This document shows positions 10,901 to 21,589 of a DNA stretch of 64,000 nucleotides, piece after piece. This DNA is from Notospermus geniculatus (Eukaryota; Nemertea; Pilidiophora; Heteronemertea; Lineidae), in contig NMRB01002495.1 in the NCBI GenBank assembly GCA_002633025.1, forward strand, positions 18,384-82,383. Reading direction: 5' to 3'. A model generated the notes under the pieces. It did no database searches and was not told the origin of the DNA. It worked only from the letters and a program-made list of their open reading frames with translations. The translations under genes and the position numbers were made by a program. Positions within the stretch are counted from its first letter, which is position 1, and each line of letters begins with the position of its first letter.

Positions 10901-12166
10901 GTACTGCGAATGCACCAATCGGACAACTTCCTACATTGGAAACATGCCGATGCTTGTTGTATTTTAGTCGTAAATTCAAACAGTACAGTAGGCTATACAT
11001 GAATATATGTGTGTGTTGATTATCATTCAACCACTACATGTAGGTTCGAATAATGCTTCGGAATGCCGTTCCGAATTTGGGTGTAGGCCTAACAGATTGG
11101 GCATAGACCGGTGTAGTAGAATGTCATGTACCCCGATATGAGATGTCTCCCAACAAAAGATTCTGACGGAATAAGCGGCAGCTACAATAGGCCGGACACT
11201 AACAGACAGGAACTTCTGTCACGAGATGTCCCCTGTACAAAAGAAGCGAACATCTGGTATCGGGAACATAATTTGATTTCATTAAACCTGGTTTTCATCA
11301 ACTCTACCATGTCTACAGTCCATGCAAATCCCAGCTAAACAACGACGTCATAAGTATACACTATGTACAATCGGTACGTACCGGTGTATTCACACTGGCA
11401 ACATTGAGTGTCCTACTCCATAAATATTGGATACGTTGACGGGCTCTTGTACAAAGCGGATGACTGACATTGTAGCTATTTATGATACCCGAATTTCAAT
11501 GTGATGATATGACTTTGTTCATGTCATTTGATCCATTCAGGATGAAACATGCTGCCATTGTGAAAGACTGGTTCCCTTCTCAAGGACAAGGCGTCTGGCA
11601 CCCATTCCAGACTGCTCTTCCAGAAGCAACAGGCATTGAATCTGACTGTTATACATACAAACGAGTTTGTTACAGTATTCTAGGTTAGTCCATCGATGAT
11701 AGTCCTTACAACACCTATGTCTGTCCATCGATGATAGTCCTTACATTATCCTATGTAAGTAAGTCCATCAGCAGTAGTCCTTACATCCTCGTCTCTTTTC
11801 CGACTTCCGGGTTTACGTCATTGCAAGGATTTTCACCACATCTGGAAGACACAATAAAGCAGCGTCAATGGCTGCTCAGTCACGAGGTACATACATGTAT
11901 ATACATGTACGTCATATCTTCGGTGAAAGGAATCAAGGGAAAGTTGAGCACTTCTCAGTGGGATAGATATACTTAGGTAAAAGTACAATGTAACAACGAA
12001 TTCGTGTCTAACGATCTCCTCCAAACCAATATTCACAACTTACCAGGACTTCTTACGTGATTTGCTGATGTGTAGGGCTAATACATGATCATAGTATTAC
12101 CAGCAGTCAGCGCGTAGCCTTTCGCGAACTACAGAGCCTTCGGTCAATCGTTCGAGAGTTACCTAC
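10901..12166. other. Region that should hold the 3' end of the calmodulin-like gene
   Basis: The last exon of the calmodulin-like gene (completion of EF-hand 4) should lie here or below, but no convincing acceptor plus exon was found. CCATCGATGATAGTCCTTACA occurs as a direct pair near 11690-11745. Confidence 0.35.
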
Positions 12167-12409
12167 CTTCATATCTGAACTGTCCTTCTCCATCCAAATC
12201 CATCTCATTAATCAGCATGTCCACATCATGCTCACTCATCTGTTCTCCCAGTGTAACCAGGGCGTGGCGGACCTCCCCTGCGCTAACCTTCCCGTCCATA
12301 TCCTTGTCAAAGATAGCGAAACATTCCCTCAGGTCGTCTATGGTGTGTTTGTCCTGGAAGTGTGTCTCCAGGAGCTTCAGGAACTCTGGGAAGTCGATCT
12401 TCTGTTTAC
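12167..12409 (-). CDS. Calmodulin-like gene, exon with EF-hands 3 and 4
   Basis: Acceptor CTTCCGTAG|GTAAACAG at 12410/12409 and donor GATATGAAG|GTAGGT at 12167/12166. Both are phase 1 and fit the preceding exon. The 243 bases encode the DFPEFL end of EF-hand 2, canonical EF-hand 3, and most of EF-hand 4. Confidence 0.82.
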
Positions 12410-15400
12410 CTACGGAAGAAGAGGGCTGAGGTGATGATATCTGCAGAATACACGTTGCCTACCTATCGTCATGAGACTGATGACGATACCGTACCTACTA
12501 CTTTGTCGTACTCAGTCGCATTTCGGTGCGTGGTCGTATGCCCACCGTCGTCGCCGACAACAAAGCTACATGTACATTTCTCTTCAGGATATCAGGAAGC
12601 CTGTCATTGCTGCAATTCGTGAGCCAAGTTCCGAGTAATCTATCACCACACAGGTGTTTTTTATGTTGGCCGTGAACGCATGTCTCACCTGATTTCTGAA
12701 GCTCCTTCGTTACTTTGTCCACGTCTTCGTCGGAAGGTCGTAGTCCCGCCATGCGCACGATCTCTCCGAGATCACGCACAGGTACCGTCCCGTTCTCGTC
12801 ACGGTCGAAGAGGCTGAACACTTCAGCGAATTCTGAAAGGGCGAAACTACAGCACCCACATGTCAGATACCGCGAGAATTTGTTGCATTAGTGCCTCTGA
12901 TGCTATTCAGTGTTTCAGCACCATCAGACTGACTCTATTGCAAAAACGAAACCATTGAAAAAAAGCTTAGGAAGTCGCATGAAACATCATGGGAATTCGG
13001 TCTTACCGAACCGTGTAACCTTCAGGGGTGGCATAATTCTTCGATGCATTTTCAATGCTAGAGAATACGAAACTGCTCCAATGCTAAATCAGCCTCTGAA
13101 CCAGCGCAGTGCTACCGTCAATTAAAACCGACGAGTTCTCCTCATCATGGTTATATTCATGTATGCATGCCGACAGCGTCATCGAACGAGTCTCACCAAC
13201 CCCATGTGTTCTATTTGTGAACGACTGGAGTGGTGTTTGACGACGTGAAAGTGACAAAGAACACTTCAAATCAAAAACCGATAAAAACCCCATTATTGCG
13301 GGAACTGGTCACGTGATGCAGCAGGACTGCAGACCGAAATGGTGACATTGAATGTGCATGCATCGTCAATGAACGTACCTGACTTGTCAGCTGTAGTGAA
13401 ACTTGTCTTTCTTGCCTGAAAGAGGAACGTTTCATGATGAGCCACAGGGGCGGATACAGAGGGGGGGTTCTGGGGGTTGGAACCCCCCCGTCGGCGACCA
13501 AAGATATTTTTTTATCGCTTAACATAAAAAATCTCGCTTGTAGCGTAGCGCCCGCCAGTGTGTCTGATGTAATCATGGTAGACAATCGTTGCATCGATGA
13601 TTCTTCCCGTGCTTATGGCAAGATACTGCATTATGTACTGTTTCGAAATGTCTAAAGTTCTGTCAATATTTTCAAAACATTTCTGCGACAAAACATTTTG
13701 AAAACTGTTTTCGAATTGTTGCGGCTTGTTTCAGGGTTGCTCTACACTCTGAAAACATATTTTGATAATGTTGCAAATATATTGTTTTGCAAAGTTTCAG
13801 GTCCAGTCGAGTCCACATTGTGCAACAAACCGAAACCAAACGGTATTTTGGAAATGTTGCAAATTGGATGTTTTTGAAATGTTTTGCAAATGTTGATGGT
13901 GTAGGCCTAGGAGGCGTGGCATCGGACTTTCTCAACCTCAGATGCCGGGAAATTGCTTCTCAGAGCTTCTGATTTTCAAAATTTTCCTGGGGGAGGTCCC
14001 CCAGACCCCCCGCCAATTGGCGCCAGTGAAGCGCATGCCTTCGACACGCGAGAGTCCAGTGGCCTCTACAGAACCCACCCCTCGAGAAAATCCTGGATCC
14101 GCCCCTGAGCCAACTAAAGTATTTCACAGAGATGACGAGGCAAGAGGGTACTTCCAAGAACAAAAGGCGGCTCCTCTTCCGCCGTTTCGATGTGGCCCCC
14201 TGCCACGCCTGCATGTGAAGACATACGCAAGCTCATCGTTTGCAGCGTTTTCGGCGTTAGTAGTTTTGCACGCCCGTTTAATTTACCAGAATGAGACCAT
14301 ATCCATGCATTGCCAAGGCTGTCAGTGGCGCTGGGCTGACGTCTGTATCCGTAACCATGGAAGTACATGTACCGGTATGAAATATCCAGTTGTGCAGTCC
14401 GCGTGTGGTAGAATGGGCAACACTCTCACACAGACTGGACACAAAACAGGATATCGAAATCAAAACTCAAGAGGACAACTCTGTATGAGGGCAGATTTTC
14501 ACCAGATCTTCAGTTTCCCCTGCATGACCTCCCACTCTCGAGGAAGTACGGTGATGGGGGAGGCCCTTTACAGAGTGGGCCTACAGGCAACCGCCTTTGA
14601 CGGTTATTCCGTTGGAAGTGATGGGTTCCAAGATGGGGGCAGCTGCTCTCTGACTGCGGGCAGGATTCCATCCCAGGGCAACCGTCCCGTAAGCCTGCCA
14701 ATCTCAAGGTCATTGCTCCAATCGTTGGTGACCATTGCTGGATTGTGGTCACTCCTGATGCACATGGATACTCCTCCAGTCACCTACCTCACTTTTCAGA
14801 ACGAATTTCCGCCGTGAAACTTGCGCCATGATATTGTCGTAGAACCATGAACAAATGATTTTAATGCACCGATTGAGATCACAAACATGTATAATGTAAT
14901 TTAATCACCAGCTGTAACTCCAGGCCTAGGTGCAGGCCTAAACATTATGCATTCTTGTTTCCCAGTGTATAGAGAGAGAGTACCGCCAAACATATAAAAT
15001 CATGTTGAAAATCGATATTCACTGCATTGTCCGACCTCTCAAGTCGTTTGCAAATGGGGTTACTCCAACACCCAGATTTACCACTTGACACAGAGGCCGC
15101 GTACCTGGAGAAGGTTCGTTTGACTAATGCGACAGAGATATATGACAGTGTATACAGGATGTTGCTGAAGAACGAATTGAGCCAACAGCAGCTGTTGCAT
15201 GTTATCAGACAAGGAGGTATCAGATGCCGAACTCTCTGATGAGTTAGATATGGAAGAAGGCCCCGATGTCCAGCCGAGGGCAAAACACAACAGTCATTTC
15301 TTGCCCAAAGTCAGGTGTTTTGGTGACTTTTGAAGAGATCTAATGAGTGGGACGTAGTCTCTCACAGGATCTCAAGAGAAAACGTTGACACTAATACTTA

Positions 15401-15410
15401 CCATCTCCAT
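12167..15410 (-). CDS. Calmodulin-like EF-hand protein (gene span, 3' end not found)
   Basis: A calcium-sensor-type protein of the calmodulin family, presumably cytosolic. Three exons join in phase. EF-hand 1 has loop DRDENGTVPVRD. EF-hand 2 is degenerate (ELQKSGKQKIDF, lacking the acidic ligands) but keeps the calmodulin DFPEFL ending. EF-hand 3 is canonical (DKDMDGKVSAGE) and EF-hand 4 begins DLDGEGQFRYE, with its last residue split by an intron. The spacing and the phrase HALVTLGEQMSEHDVDMLI match the calmodulin C-lobe linker. A very short first exon (MEM, 15402-15410) is proposed from an ATG next to a strong donor. The final exon is missing from my reading. An orthologue is not assigned. 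The gene starts about 660 bp from the divergent METTL25 start. Confidence 0.75.
12689..12832 (-). CDS. Calmodulin-like gene, exon with EF-hand 1
   Basis: Acceptor CCTTTCAG|AATTCGC and donor AAATCAG|GTGAGA. It encodes FAEVFSLFDRDENGTVPVRD and the helix toward EF-hand 2. Confidence 0.82.
13379..13415 (-). CDS. Calmodulin-like gene, 37-bp microexon
   Basis: Acceptor CTCTTTCAG|GCAAG and donor AAGTCAG|GTACGT enclose 12 codons plus one base (ARKTSFTTADKS). The outgoing phase matches the EF-hand 1 exon. It is too short for simple open-frame searches. Confidence 0.65.
13445..14107. mobile_element. 663-bp DNA transposon with CAGGGGCGGAT ends, copy 1
   Basis: The left end CAGGGGCGGATACAG and the right end CTGGATCCGCCCCTG are inverted copies. 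An exact 5-bp target duplication AGCCA lies at 13440-13444 and 14108-14112. The interior holds GTTTTG/CAAAAC-rich inverted words and a C-run segment near 13990-14010. No transposase frame is seen. It lies in the first large intron of the calmodulin-like gene. Confidence 0.8.
14113..15401. other. Intron of the calmodulin-like gene
   Basis: No exon is required by phase. Plus-strand frames at 14113-14817 and 15027-15239 are open but show no family. The second (containing AAYLEKVRLTNATEIYDSVY) reads like protein and could be a relic. Confidence 0.3.
15402..15410 (-). CDS. Possible 5' coding exon (MEM) of the calmodulin-like gene
   Basis: ATGGAGATG is followed by a consensus donor GTAAGTATT and preceded by an in-frame stop. 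Phase 0 fits the 37-bp exon. The evidence is the splice signal alone. Confidence 0.3.
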
Positions 15411-16059
15411 CTCTTATCATCAACACACACAAGAAATCGGAGATAGATCAGAGTGTCTTTCCCCCGAATACCCTACTATGAAGATCCCAACTCCCTACTC
15501 TCTCACGCAAACACTACTCTTGTCGACATGATAAAGCAAAAAGAACAACGTTTTCGACCAACGACCTGGACGTGCCTAGGTCGACTGTAAACAAATACAG
15601 TAAATGTGTACGACACCTTTTCGACTTCGCTTCTAACAAATTATTTTTCGCGCTCTATTTCATTCATCATTGTTCTGATGAGTAAAGCTTTCATGGGCCG
15701 AGAACTCCTCGGAATCCATTCAAAACCAACCCCACAAATGCCGCTGTTCGCCGTTCCATGCCTCAGAAAATGCATTGACGGAACTGCGCAGAACAAGATC
15801 GTCACGTTCTTGTAGATGCCTACGTCGTCGGACGTACCTTCATCAGAAGGACGGGTGTGAATACCACGAATCAAACTTACATCATGCCAATGAAATGCGA
15901 CGCATTCACAGATTACATGTACGTATTTATTTGAAAATGATATAACAAAAGGAAGTGGTTATTTGGCAAGCAAATGCTTGCCGAATTACAGAAATTTGGT
16001 CTTAGATGGCAAGCAGACAATAATGAATATTAATTAGACCCCATTAATTATGCAAACAG

Positions 16060-16076
16060 AAGATCAAGATGGCGTC
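16060..16076 (+). promoter_or_regulatory. AAGATGGCG motif at the proposed METTL25 start codon
   Basis: The start context CAAGATGGCGTCC contains the YY1-type core AAGATGGC, often found overlapping start sites of animal housekeeping genes. It supports a gene start here. Confidence 0.4.
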
Positions 16077-16299
16077 CTCCGACTCGCCGTCGCAGCCCTC
16101 GCCAAAAGGCATCGAAAAGTTGCGATTGGGAGTAGGCTATGCCTCCAACGAGGATTTTAAGACGGCGTTAAAGGCATCGAACTGTTTATTTGCACAGTTA
16201 CCTGCTGTGTATGCAGTAAACGTAGGTCTTGGATACACGTCTAGCTCATTAATTATGCAGCACTCCCAGAGCAGCTGGTGGGGCAGAAAATATCGTTAG
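16069..16299 (+). CDS. Proposed first exon of METTL25 (or a separate short frame)
   Basis: ATG in a good context, MASSDSPSQPSPKGIEKL, then GVGYASNEDFKTALKASN. The frame runs to a stop at 16297-16299, but several possible donors (GCA|GTAAAC, AAC|GTAGGT) lie at 16216-16225. The sequence does not resemble the vertebrate METTL25 N-terminus, so the assignment rests on position. Confidence 0.4.
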   Translation: MASSDSPSQPSPKGIEKLRLGVGYASNEDFKTALKASNCLFAQLPAVYAVNVGLGYTSSSLIMQHSQSSWWGRKYR

Positions 16300-19200
16300 T
16301 GGAGGGGGCCTTGCGGAAAGGAGCCACCTACAAGCGATTTTCAGAAGAAAGTGGTTATTTATCGACTCTGGTTTGCCAAAAAGTACGCCAAGTTTGGCTT
16401 AAAACGACGAGTTACCTGCATTGTCCTGNGCGGAAGAAGCATTAAAAAAGTGCCTGTCACTCCTGGAGCCATACTTACCATTCGTGAATGCTCACAACAC
16501 TGATTTCATCACTCATAATTTATGGGAAAAATTCGTCCCCGAAAATATCGGCAATGATGTTTTGAAATTAAGTGATGGTGATCTTGTAAGACTTTCATGT
16601 GGCTTGTCACGCCAGGCAGGCAGTGCCAAAAAAAGTGGGGAGTGTGGCCCAGTTGAGTGTTGTGGATGGACCCATGCAGTCAAAGATTTTCTGAGTTGTG
16701 TCTCGGCCTGCACTTTACATAAACTTGGGTTGGATACAAGCCTTGAGCAACTGATGAGTAATTGGCAGAATTCTCGCGAGGATGATGTTGTGTCAATACG
16801 CCATTACATGTCTGAAAAAAAGTGCCATGAAGTCGATATCATGACTGAGGTGTGTGCAAGATTGGCAAAAGCAGTAGATACGAATCAGGTAGGTTGTCAG
16901 AATCACTTGGCTGTTGTCCCAATTTTGTACTCTTTCTACCCCTCGGCCTAAATAAATTGGGCTTAGGGGTTTGTCATCACCGAATAGATGATGTTGGTCA
17001 ATCTGTCCATCCAAATCGATGTGTTTTAATTGTAATTGGTTTTGATCATACAGGCTGAGGATACTGTCCGATTGTATCGACAACATTTGTGGCATTTTTC
17101 AAGACGAATACTTTTCTATAGTGTGCATGTATTTTGGAAGCTGTCTTGCACTGTAAATGATGCCAGTAACGTAAAAATTAATACCGGTGCCTTTGTTTTT
17201 GTAGGTCGTAGATGTCGGCAGTGGTAAAGGTTACCTCTCATCCCGGTTAGCTATGATGTATGGGCTGAATGTTCTTGGTGTAGATGCCTCTGAATCATTC
17301 ACGGACAGTGCCAAAAAAAGGAGTGCTAAGCTCAACAAGAACTGGGATGTGTTTGTGAAAACTGCAAAATCAAAGGGTCAAACATTAGGTACAAACCATG
17401 CCAGTAATCAGTGTGATGGAAAAGAAACAAAGATAGGTGATGGACTGGAAAGAAGTGGTGGCTGTCAAAGAATCAAGTGTGGGGTTACAGAGGATGTGGA
17501 TAAGTCTGTCTCGCTCTCGGGAAATGAGGTCAGCGAAATTCACATCGATGAATATGGCTTACGGAAAGAGAGTTCACAATTTGTAACTGATGCTGAAGGC
17601 GCTAAAGATTTTAACGAATCATCTGGTCTTGTGACAGATGCTGGGTCTAATGAGGTTGCAGACAGGGTTAGTGACTCAAAAAGAGGTGATATGAATAGAG
17701 TAGGGGTTAATTTGAATACATCAGCAGTGTCGTGCGTGCCTGACACTGACTCAGTGGAGTCGGCTTGTGTTTCCAATAGAAATATGTCGGTATCTTCTCG
17801 GAACAAACCATTTAGTGTTGCTAGCATTTCAGAAACCTTGGAGAGACCAGTGGAAGGGTGTGATGCTGAAATTAACACGAGTGCAGAACAACGTCAGGGA
17901 ATTTATATCCCCATTTCAAAGTTCATCGATAGTACAACAAACTTGAGACATTTAGTTCTGGAGAACCTTCATCAGTGCAGTGATAAAATTCTGCTGACTG
18001 GACTCCACACATGTGGCAATTTGGCACCAAGTTTGTTGAAGATATTTGCTGAAAAATCTGATGTAGGAGCTGCTTGTGTTGTTGGCTGCTGTTATCAACA
18101 TTTGGAGGAGGAGTTCTTTCAAAATCCGTTCTTAACTGATGGTAGGTATCTATCCACGTGGACTGCAGTCCAAGTTCGGTCTGACTGGAAAGTCCTTCTC
18201 ATTCCCAATTAAACTTTTTTGTCCTCAAGTCACTCCAGTGTTCTCCACACCAGTTAAAGAAGGGCAGCCCGCCAGTCTTAAAAATACTGACGGCAAAATC
18301 CGCCCCCCCTTAAAAACCCCCTCCTAAAAAATTCGCCCGCCCTTCTTAAAACTTAATTATTTATCTCACATGCTCAGAAAATGCATCTCAGAACACCTAA
18401 AATCCAAACTTCGCTGGGGGAGGGCTTCCAGACCCCCCGGCGGAAGGTGCCTGATGGCACCACGCCCACCGCCGCCCATCTTAGACCAAAACCTGTGGAG
18501 AACACTGGACTCATGAATGAAACTGACAGTAGCTGCATGGTGTTGCTTCTGATGAAAGATATTGGTGGTTTGTACAGTTGTATTAAAGACTGTAGTGACG
18601 TTCACACACATCTGTTGAGAAGTTCTGAAAAAATTGTTATTGTCATGGAGTCTGCATGTGTACCAGATGCCTCTTGCTCTACATGTACATGCATCTAGGG
18701 CCAGTGCAGATTCTCTGTTTTGCGGAAAATCCCTTAAAAATAATTCGGATCGTATCCAGAACAATGCATTTGAGGTTGTAAAAAAAAGAGTTTTGTAAAA
18801 AAAGAGTTTGTCATTTTAAAAACCATGTGGGAAACTGTTCAGTGGCATAACTTGCCATGTTCTGTAGCTACACGAGATATCATTCCTGATTGTATATGTA
18901 CATGTATAGTGTTTTTCACATGGTTCTGGTCACAGGTACTTAGTTGAACTCAGGAATGTGTCCAGATCACATTTATCAAAAGATAGTGGTGTTGCACAAC
19001 GCTGGATTATCCGTACGGTTGGCGTAATCAATAGCTCTTTCACGATGTCAGCTAAACCCAGTCAGCCATGACACTGGCTGCCGAGGGTTGTGCAACATTC
19101 TTATAAATCACACCACTACAGTTTAGTGACAAGAAGTCAACCAAGTACCTTTGGCCAGTTCAACTTGAAAAACACTATACGATGCCCGATGTCATGTAAG

Positions 19201-20415
19201 ATAATGCAAATTTAATTCATTCCCATATTTGATGAATTTACAGATCAGCCAGCATCAACTGAACCTGGGTTTCCGATGAGCCACTTCTTGACATGTCAGA
19301 AAGTCAGGCTTGGTCGAAATGCCAGAATGCTCGCCTCCCAGCCACAAACCAGGAGTGTCGCAGATGGAAAGGTGAGTAGTGTGTAGAATGAATTTGTTAG
19401 CGAAGGAAGTAGGCCTACAGTCATTTTCTGGGGGGCTCTTTGTTTTCTCCAGCTTGACCAAATGTTGGACATTCTAGGAAAACTCGTCTGATGTCGCATT
19501 TGCGGAAAGTGTCGATGGCGTTAGTGTACCCGCATATTTCAGCAGCTGAAATGTATGATGGTGTGGCTGGTTTTCGTGGTACTAAGACTTTCGTGGTACT
19601 AAGACTTTACCGCACGATTGCGGCATCACTCAGTAGAACGGAAGCCGCCGACGGCGGCATTACTTTGATGTCATGTTGTGTAATTAACGCCCGAAGTACG
19701 GCCGCAGCGCGACCGAGGAGCGCCCGAGGAACGACCGCAATGCGCCCTCGGGACGCCCGCAGTGCGCCCTCGGAAAGAAACGGGCGATCCTAGGGCGTTC
19801 CTAGGGCGGTTTTGCGGGCGTCCGAGGGCGCGTGAGAGGATTCTTTCAGGCAGTACTGTATTTGCAGAAAGTGTCGATGGCGTTAGTGTCCGCATATTTC
19901 AGCAGCGGAAATGTATGATGGTGTGGCTGGTTTTCGTGGTACTAAGACTTTCGTGGTACTAAGACTTTACCGCACGATTGCGGCATCACTCAGTAGCAGA
20001 TGAATGCACAGGCAACCTGACAGCCCTTGTTGTTCATTCAGCGATGTGAGATGGGTTTTCCAAGACCATCTCACTAATGTGTCACCCTCTTGCTCGAAAT
20101 GCTAAGCTGGCATTTTAAGTCATTACCGGTTATTTTGAATATTGTGGAATATAATGATAATTGATTCTAATCTCACAGTTTACGTTACATGTGACTTTTG
20201 CTTTAAACTTGTCTTACTTGTATACTTGTATTATATTACAGAAATCATGGAAATCATTGTTTTGGCGTGCGGTTCTCCAGCAACTACTGGTTGATGTGAC
20301 TGGTACAGACAGTAAAGAATGGCAAGTTGGGAAGATTTCCAAGAAGTGTCCGACTTTCCTGTCGTATGTGAGGAAGGCATTGAGCAAACTTTCAATGCAG
20401 GAGGAGATTCGAAAG
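16069..20415 (+). CDS. METTL25: Methyltransferase-like protein 25 (METTL25), gene span without last exon
   Basis: A predicted S-adenosylmethionine-dependent methyltransferase; I state no substrate. The exons match vertebrate METTL25 in order: N-terminal VNAHNTDFITHNLWEKF; motif I VDVGSGKGYLSS with acidic motif II GVDAS; a long serine-rich insert that the family also has; the LLTGLHTCGNLAPSLLKIF and GCCYQHLEEEF block; GFPMSHFL...GRNARMLA; then SLFWRAVLQQLL and VGKISKKCPTFLSYVRKAL. Introns at 16889-17204, 18142-19243 and 19372-20241 all keep phase. The family's final 80-100 residues were not found downstream, where satellites and transposons begin. The 5' part is uncertain: an ATG exon at 16069 and the METTL25 homology from about 16430 are in different frames around a single ambiguous base at 16429. 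Confidence 0.85.
16403..16888 (+). CDS. METTL25: METTL25 exon with N-terminal domain
   Basis: The start is uncertain because a stop lies at 16400-16402 in this frame and an N at 16429. Clear METTL25 homology from ALKKCLSLLEPYLPFVNAHN to ICARLAK-like residues before a phase-0 donor AATCAG|GTAGGT. Confidence 0.75.
17205..18141 (+). CDS. METTL25: METTL25 exon with SAM-binding motif and serine-rich insert
   Basis: Acceptor TTTTTGTAG|GTCGTA, donor ACTGATG|GTAGGT (phase 1). It starts VVDVGSGKGYLSSRLAMMYG. Residues about 30-230 of the exon are polar and low-complexity. The end carries HTCGNLAPSLLKIF and VGCCYQHLEEEFF. Confidence 0.9.
18236..18507. mobile_element. hAT-like non-autonomous element in a METTL25 intron
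   Basis: The ends CAGTGTTCTCCACA and TGTGGAGAACACTG are perfect 14-bp inverted repeats of hAT type. 272 bp, non-coding, with a C-run interior (GACCCCCCGGCGG). A clean 8-bp target duplication was not seen. Confidence 0.7.
19244..19371 (+). CDS. METTL25: METTL25 exon (GFPMSH...GRNARM)
   Basis: Acceptor GAATTTACAG|ATCAGC and donor GGAAAG|GTGAGT. The first two bases complete the codon split at 18141. It encodes the family block GFPMSHFL and LGRNARMLA. Confidence 0.88.
19499..19996. repeat. Two 138-bp direct repeats flanking a 223-bp GC-rich core
   Basis: Copies at 19499-19636 and 19860-19996 are nearly identical. Each contains TTTCGTGGTACTAAGACT twice and ends ACTCAGTAG. The core (19637-19859) is rich in CGCCC/GGGCG words with internal inverted repeats such as CCGCAGTGCGCCCTCGG. 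It lies in a METTL25 intron. It could be a miniature terminal-repeat element or a local duplication. Confidence 0.75.
20242..20415 (+). CDS. METTL25: METTL25 exon (SLFWRAVLQ...FLSYVRKAL)
   Basis: Acceptor TATATTACAG|AAATCA and donor CGAAAG|GTAGGC, both phase 0, 58 codons. It matches the vertebrate block SLFYRAVLQ...VGKIYSKC...FLDYVRRSL. Confidence 0.88.
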
Positions 20416-21589
20416 GTAGGCCTTGATGTTCTGTTTCTACCTATTAGGAGAGATGTTTTTTAGTTCACCTGTGAGCTATATAGTTGTCACATGGTGTCCG
20501 TCGTCGTCTGTCGTAGTCTGTTAGTGTTAGCAGGGCAAGTTTTGTAACCGCCGGGCCTACTGGCACCAAACTTGATATATATGTACCCCTAGATCAGGTG
20601 ACCTCAGACACCAAGTTTCAATAAATAATAATACTCATAATACGCATCATGGTCCTTCCAGACCTTTTTTTCGGTCTAATTTGGTACCTGGCTTGGTCAC
20701 CAGGGGGCTAATCCAAAAACCTGCTATTTTGCCTTAACCGTTGATAGCATCCTCACCAAATTTTTATCATTGGTACATCTAAAGAGGATATACGACATAT
20801 CTATATACATATCACCCTGGTTTTTTATTTGACATAATTTTCAAGGTCACGGAAGTCAAATTTTAGACATGTTAGAAATTTCACCGCTGGGTGGCATGTT
20901 TTGTGGCTATTTTTCCTGGATTGTTCAAATTAGGTGTGATGATGTATCTAGGTGCCCTCTATGTCTACAGCGAATTTCGGTCAGATCGGACATCAAATAT
21001 TGCCGCCAGGCAGCCATCTTGGAAATTGGGCTTGGCCCATAGCTCGTTTATTACAGCAGCTAGAATGTTCTGAACTTGAACAAATATGTATCTGTTCTGT
21101 AAGCCTTCACGTGTACAGCAAATTTCAGCGTGATTGGACTTCACAGACCGGCTTTGTTGTAGTTGTAGAGTAGGAAAAGACCTTTAAAATATGTTGGTAT
21201 GAGAGTATGCAATAGTATGGACTGCAGCACCGTCAGAAGTAGTATAGCCAGTGAAGCAGCAAGGACAAATGGACCCTATAGCATTTGTCACTGAGTTGTC
21301 ATGGTTGTGTGTTATGGGCTGTTAGCTAAACCAAAAGATATGGAAATTTGAATTTTTTTTCTTCGATTGTAACGCCTGAAGAGTGCTCTAATGTCTTCCT
21401 TAGCAACAAATCTATTATTTCCTGCACCATAATGACTGCATGTCTAACGACGTCAGTATAACTAGTTTTGAAAGATTTTGTAAAAATTAATGCGGCATCA
21501 CATACAGTTCCCTGGAGTTCATGTCTACTCGTTCGAAAAAGTAGCAAAACCCTCAAACTAACCCCTCCCCGGGTTTCACTGCCCTTATA
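20416..21589. other. Downstream of the last identified METTL25 exon
   Basis: AT-rich, with the look of a dispersed repeat (GTCCGTCGTCGTCTG, GGCACCAAACTTG). The missing last METTL25 exon was looked for here without success. Confidence 0.35.

Noticed and set aside
13942-14817. 291-codon plus-strand frame
   Set aside because: It starts inside the 663-bp transposon and runs into intronic sequence; composition and content give no protein family.
16069-16299. Possible FIST-like sensor domain (GVGYASNEDF)
   Set aside because: The resemblance is limited to a few residues and the frame ends soon after; not enough to assign.
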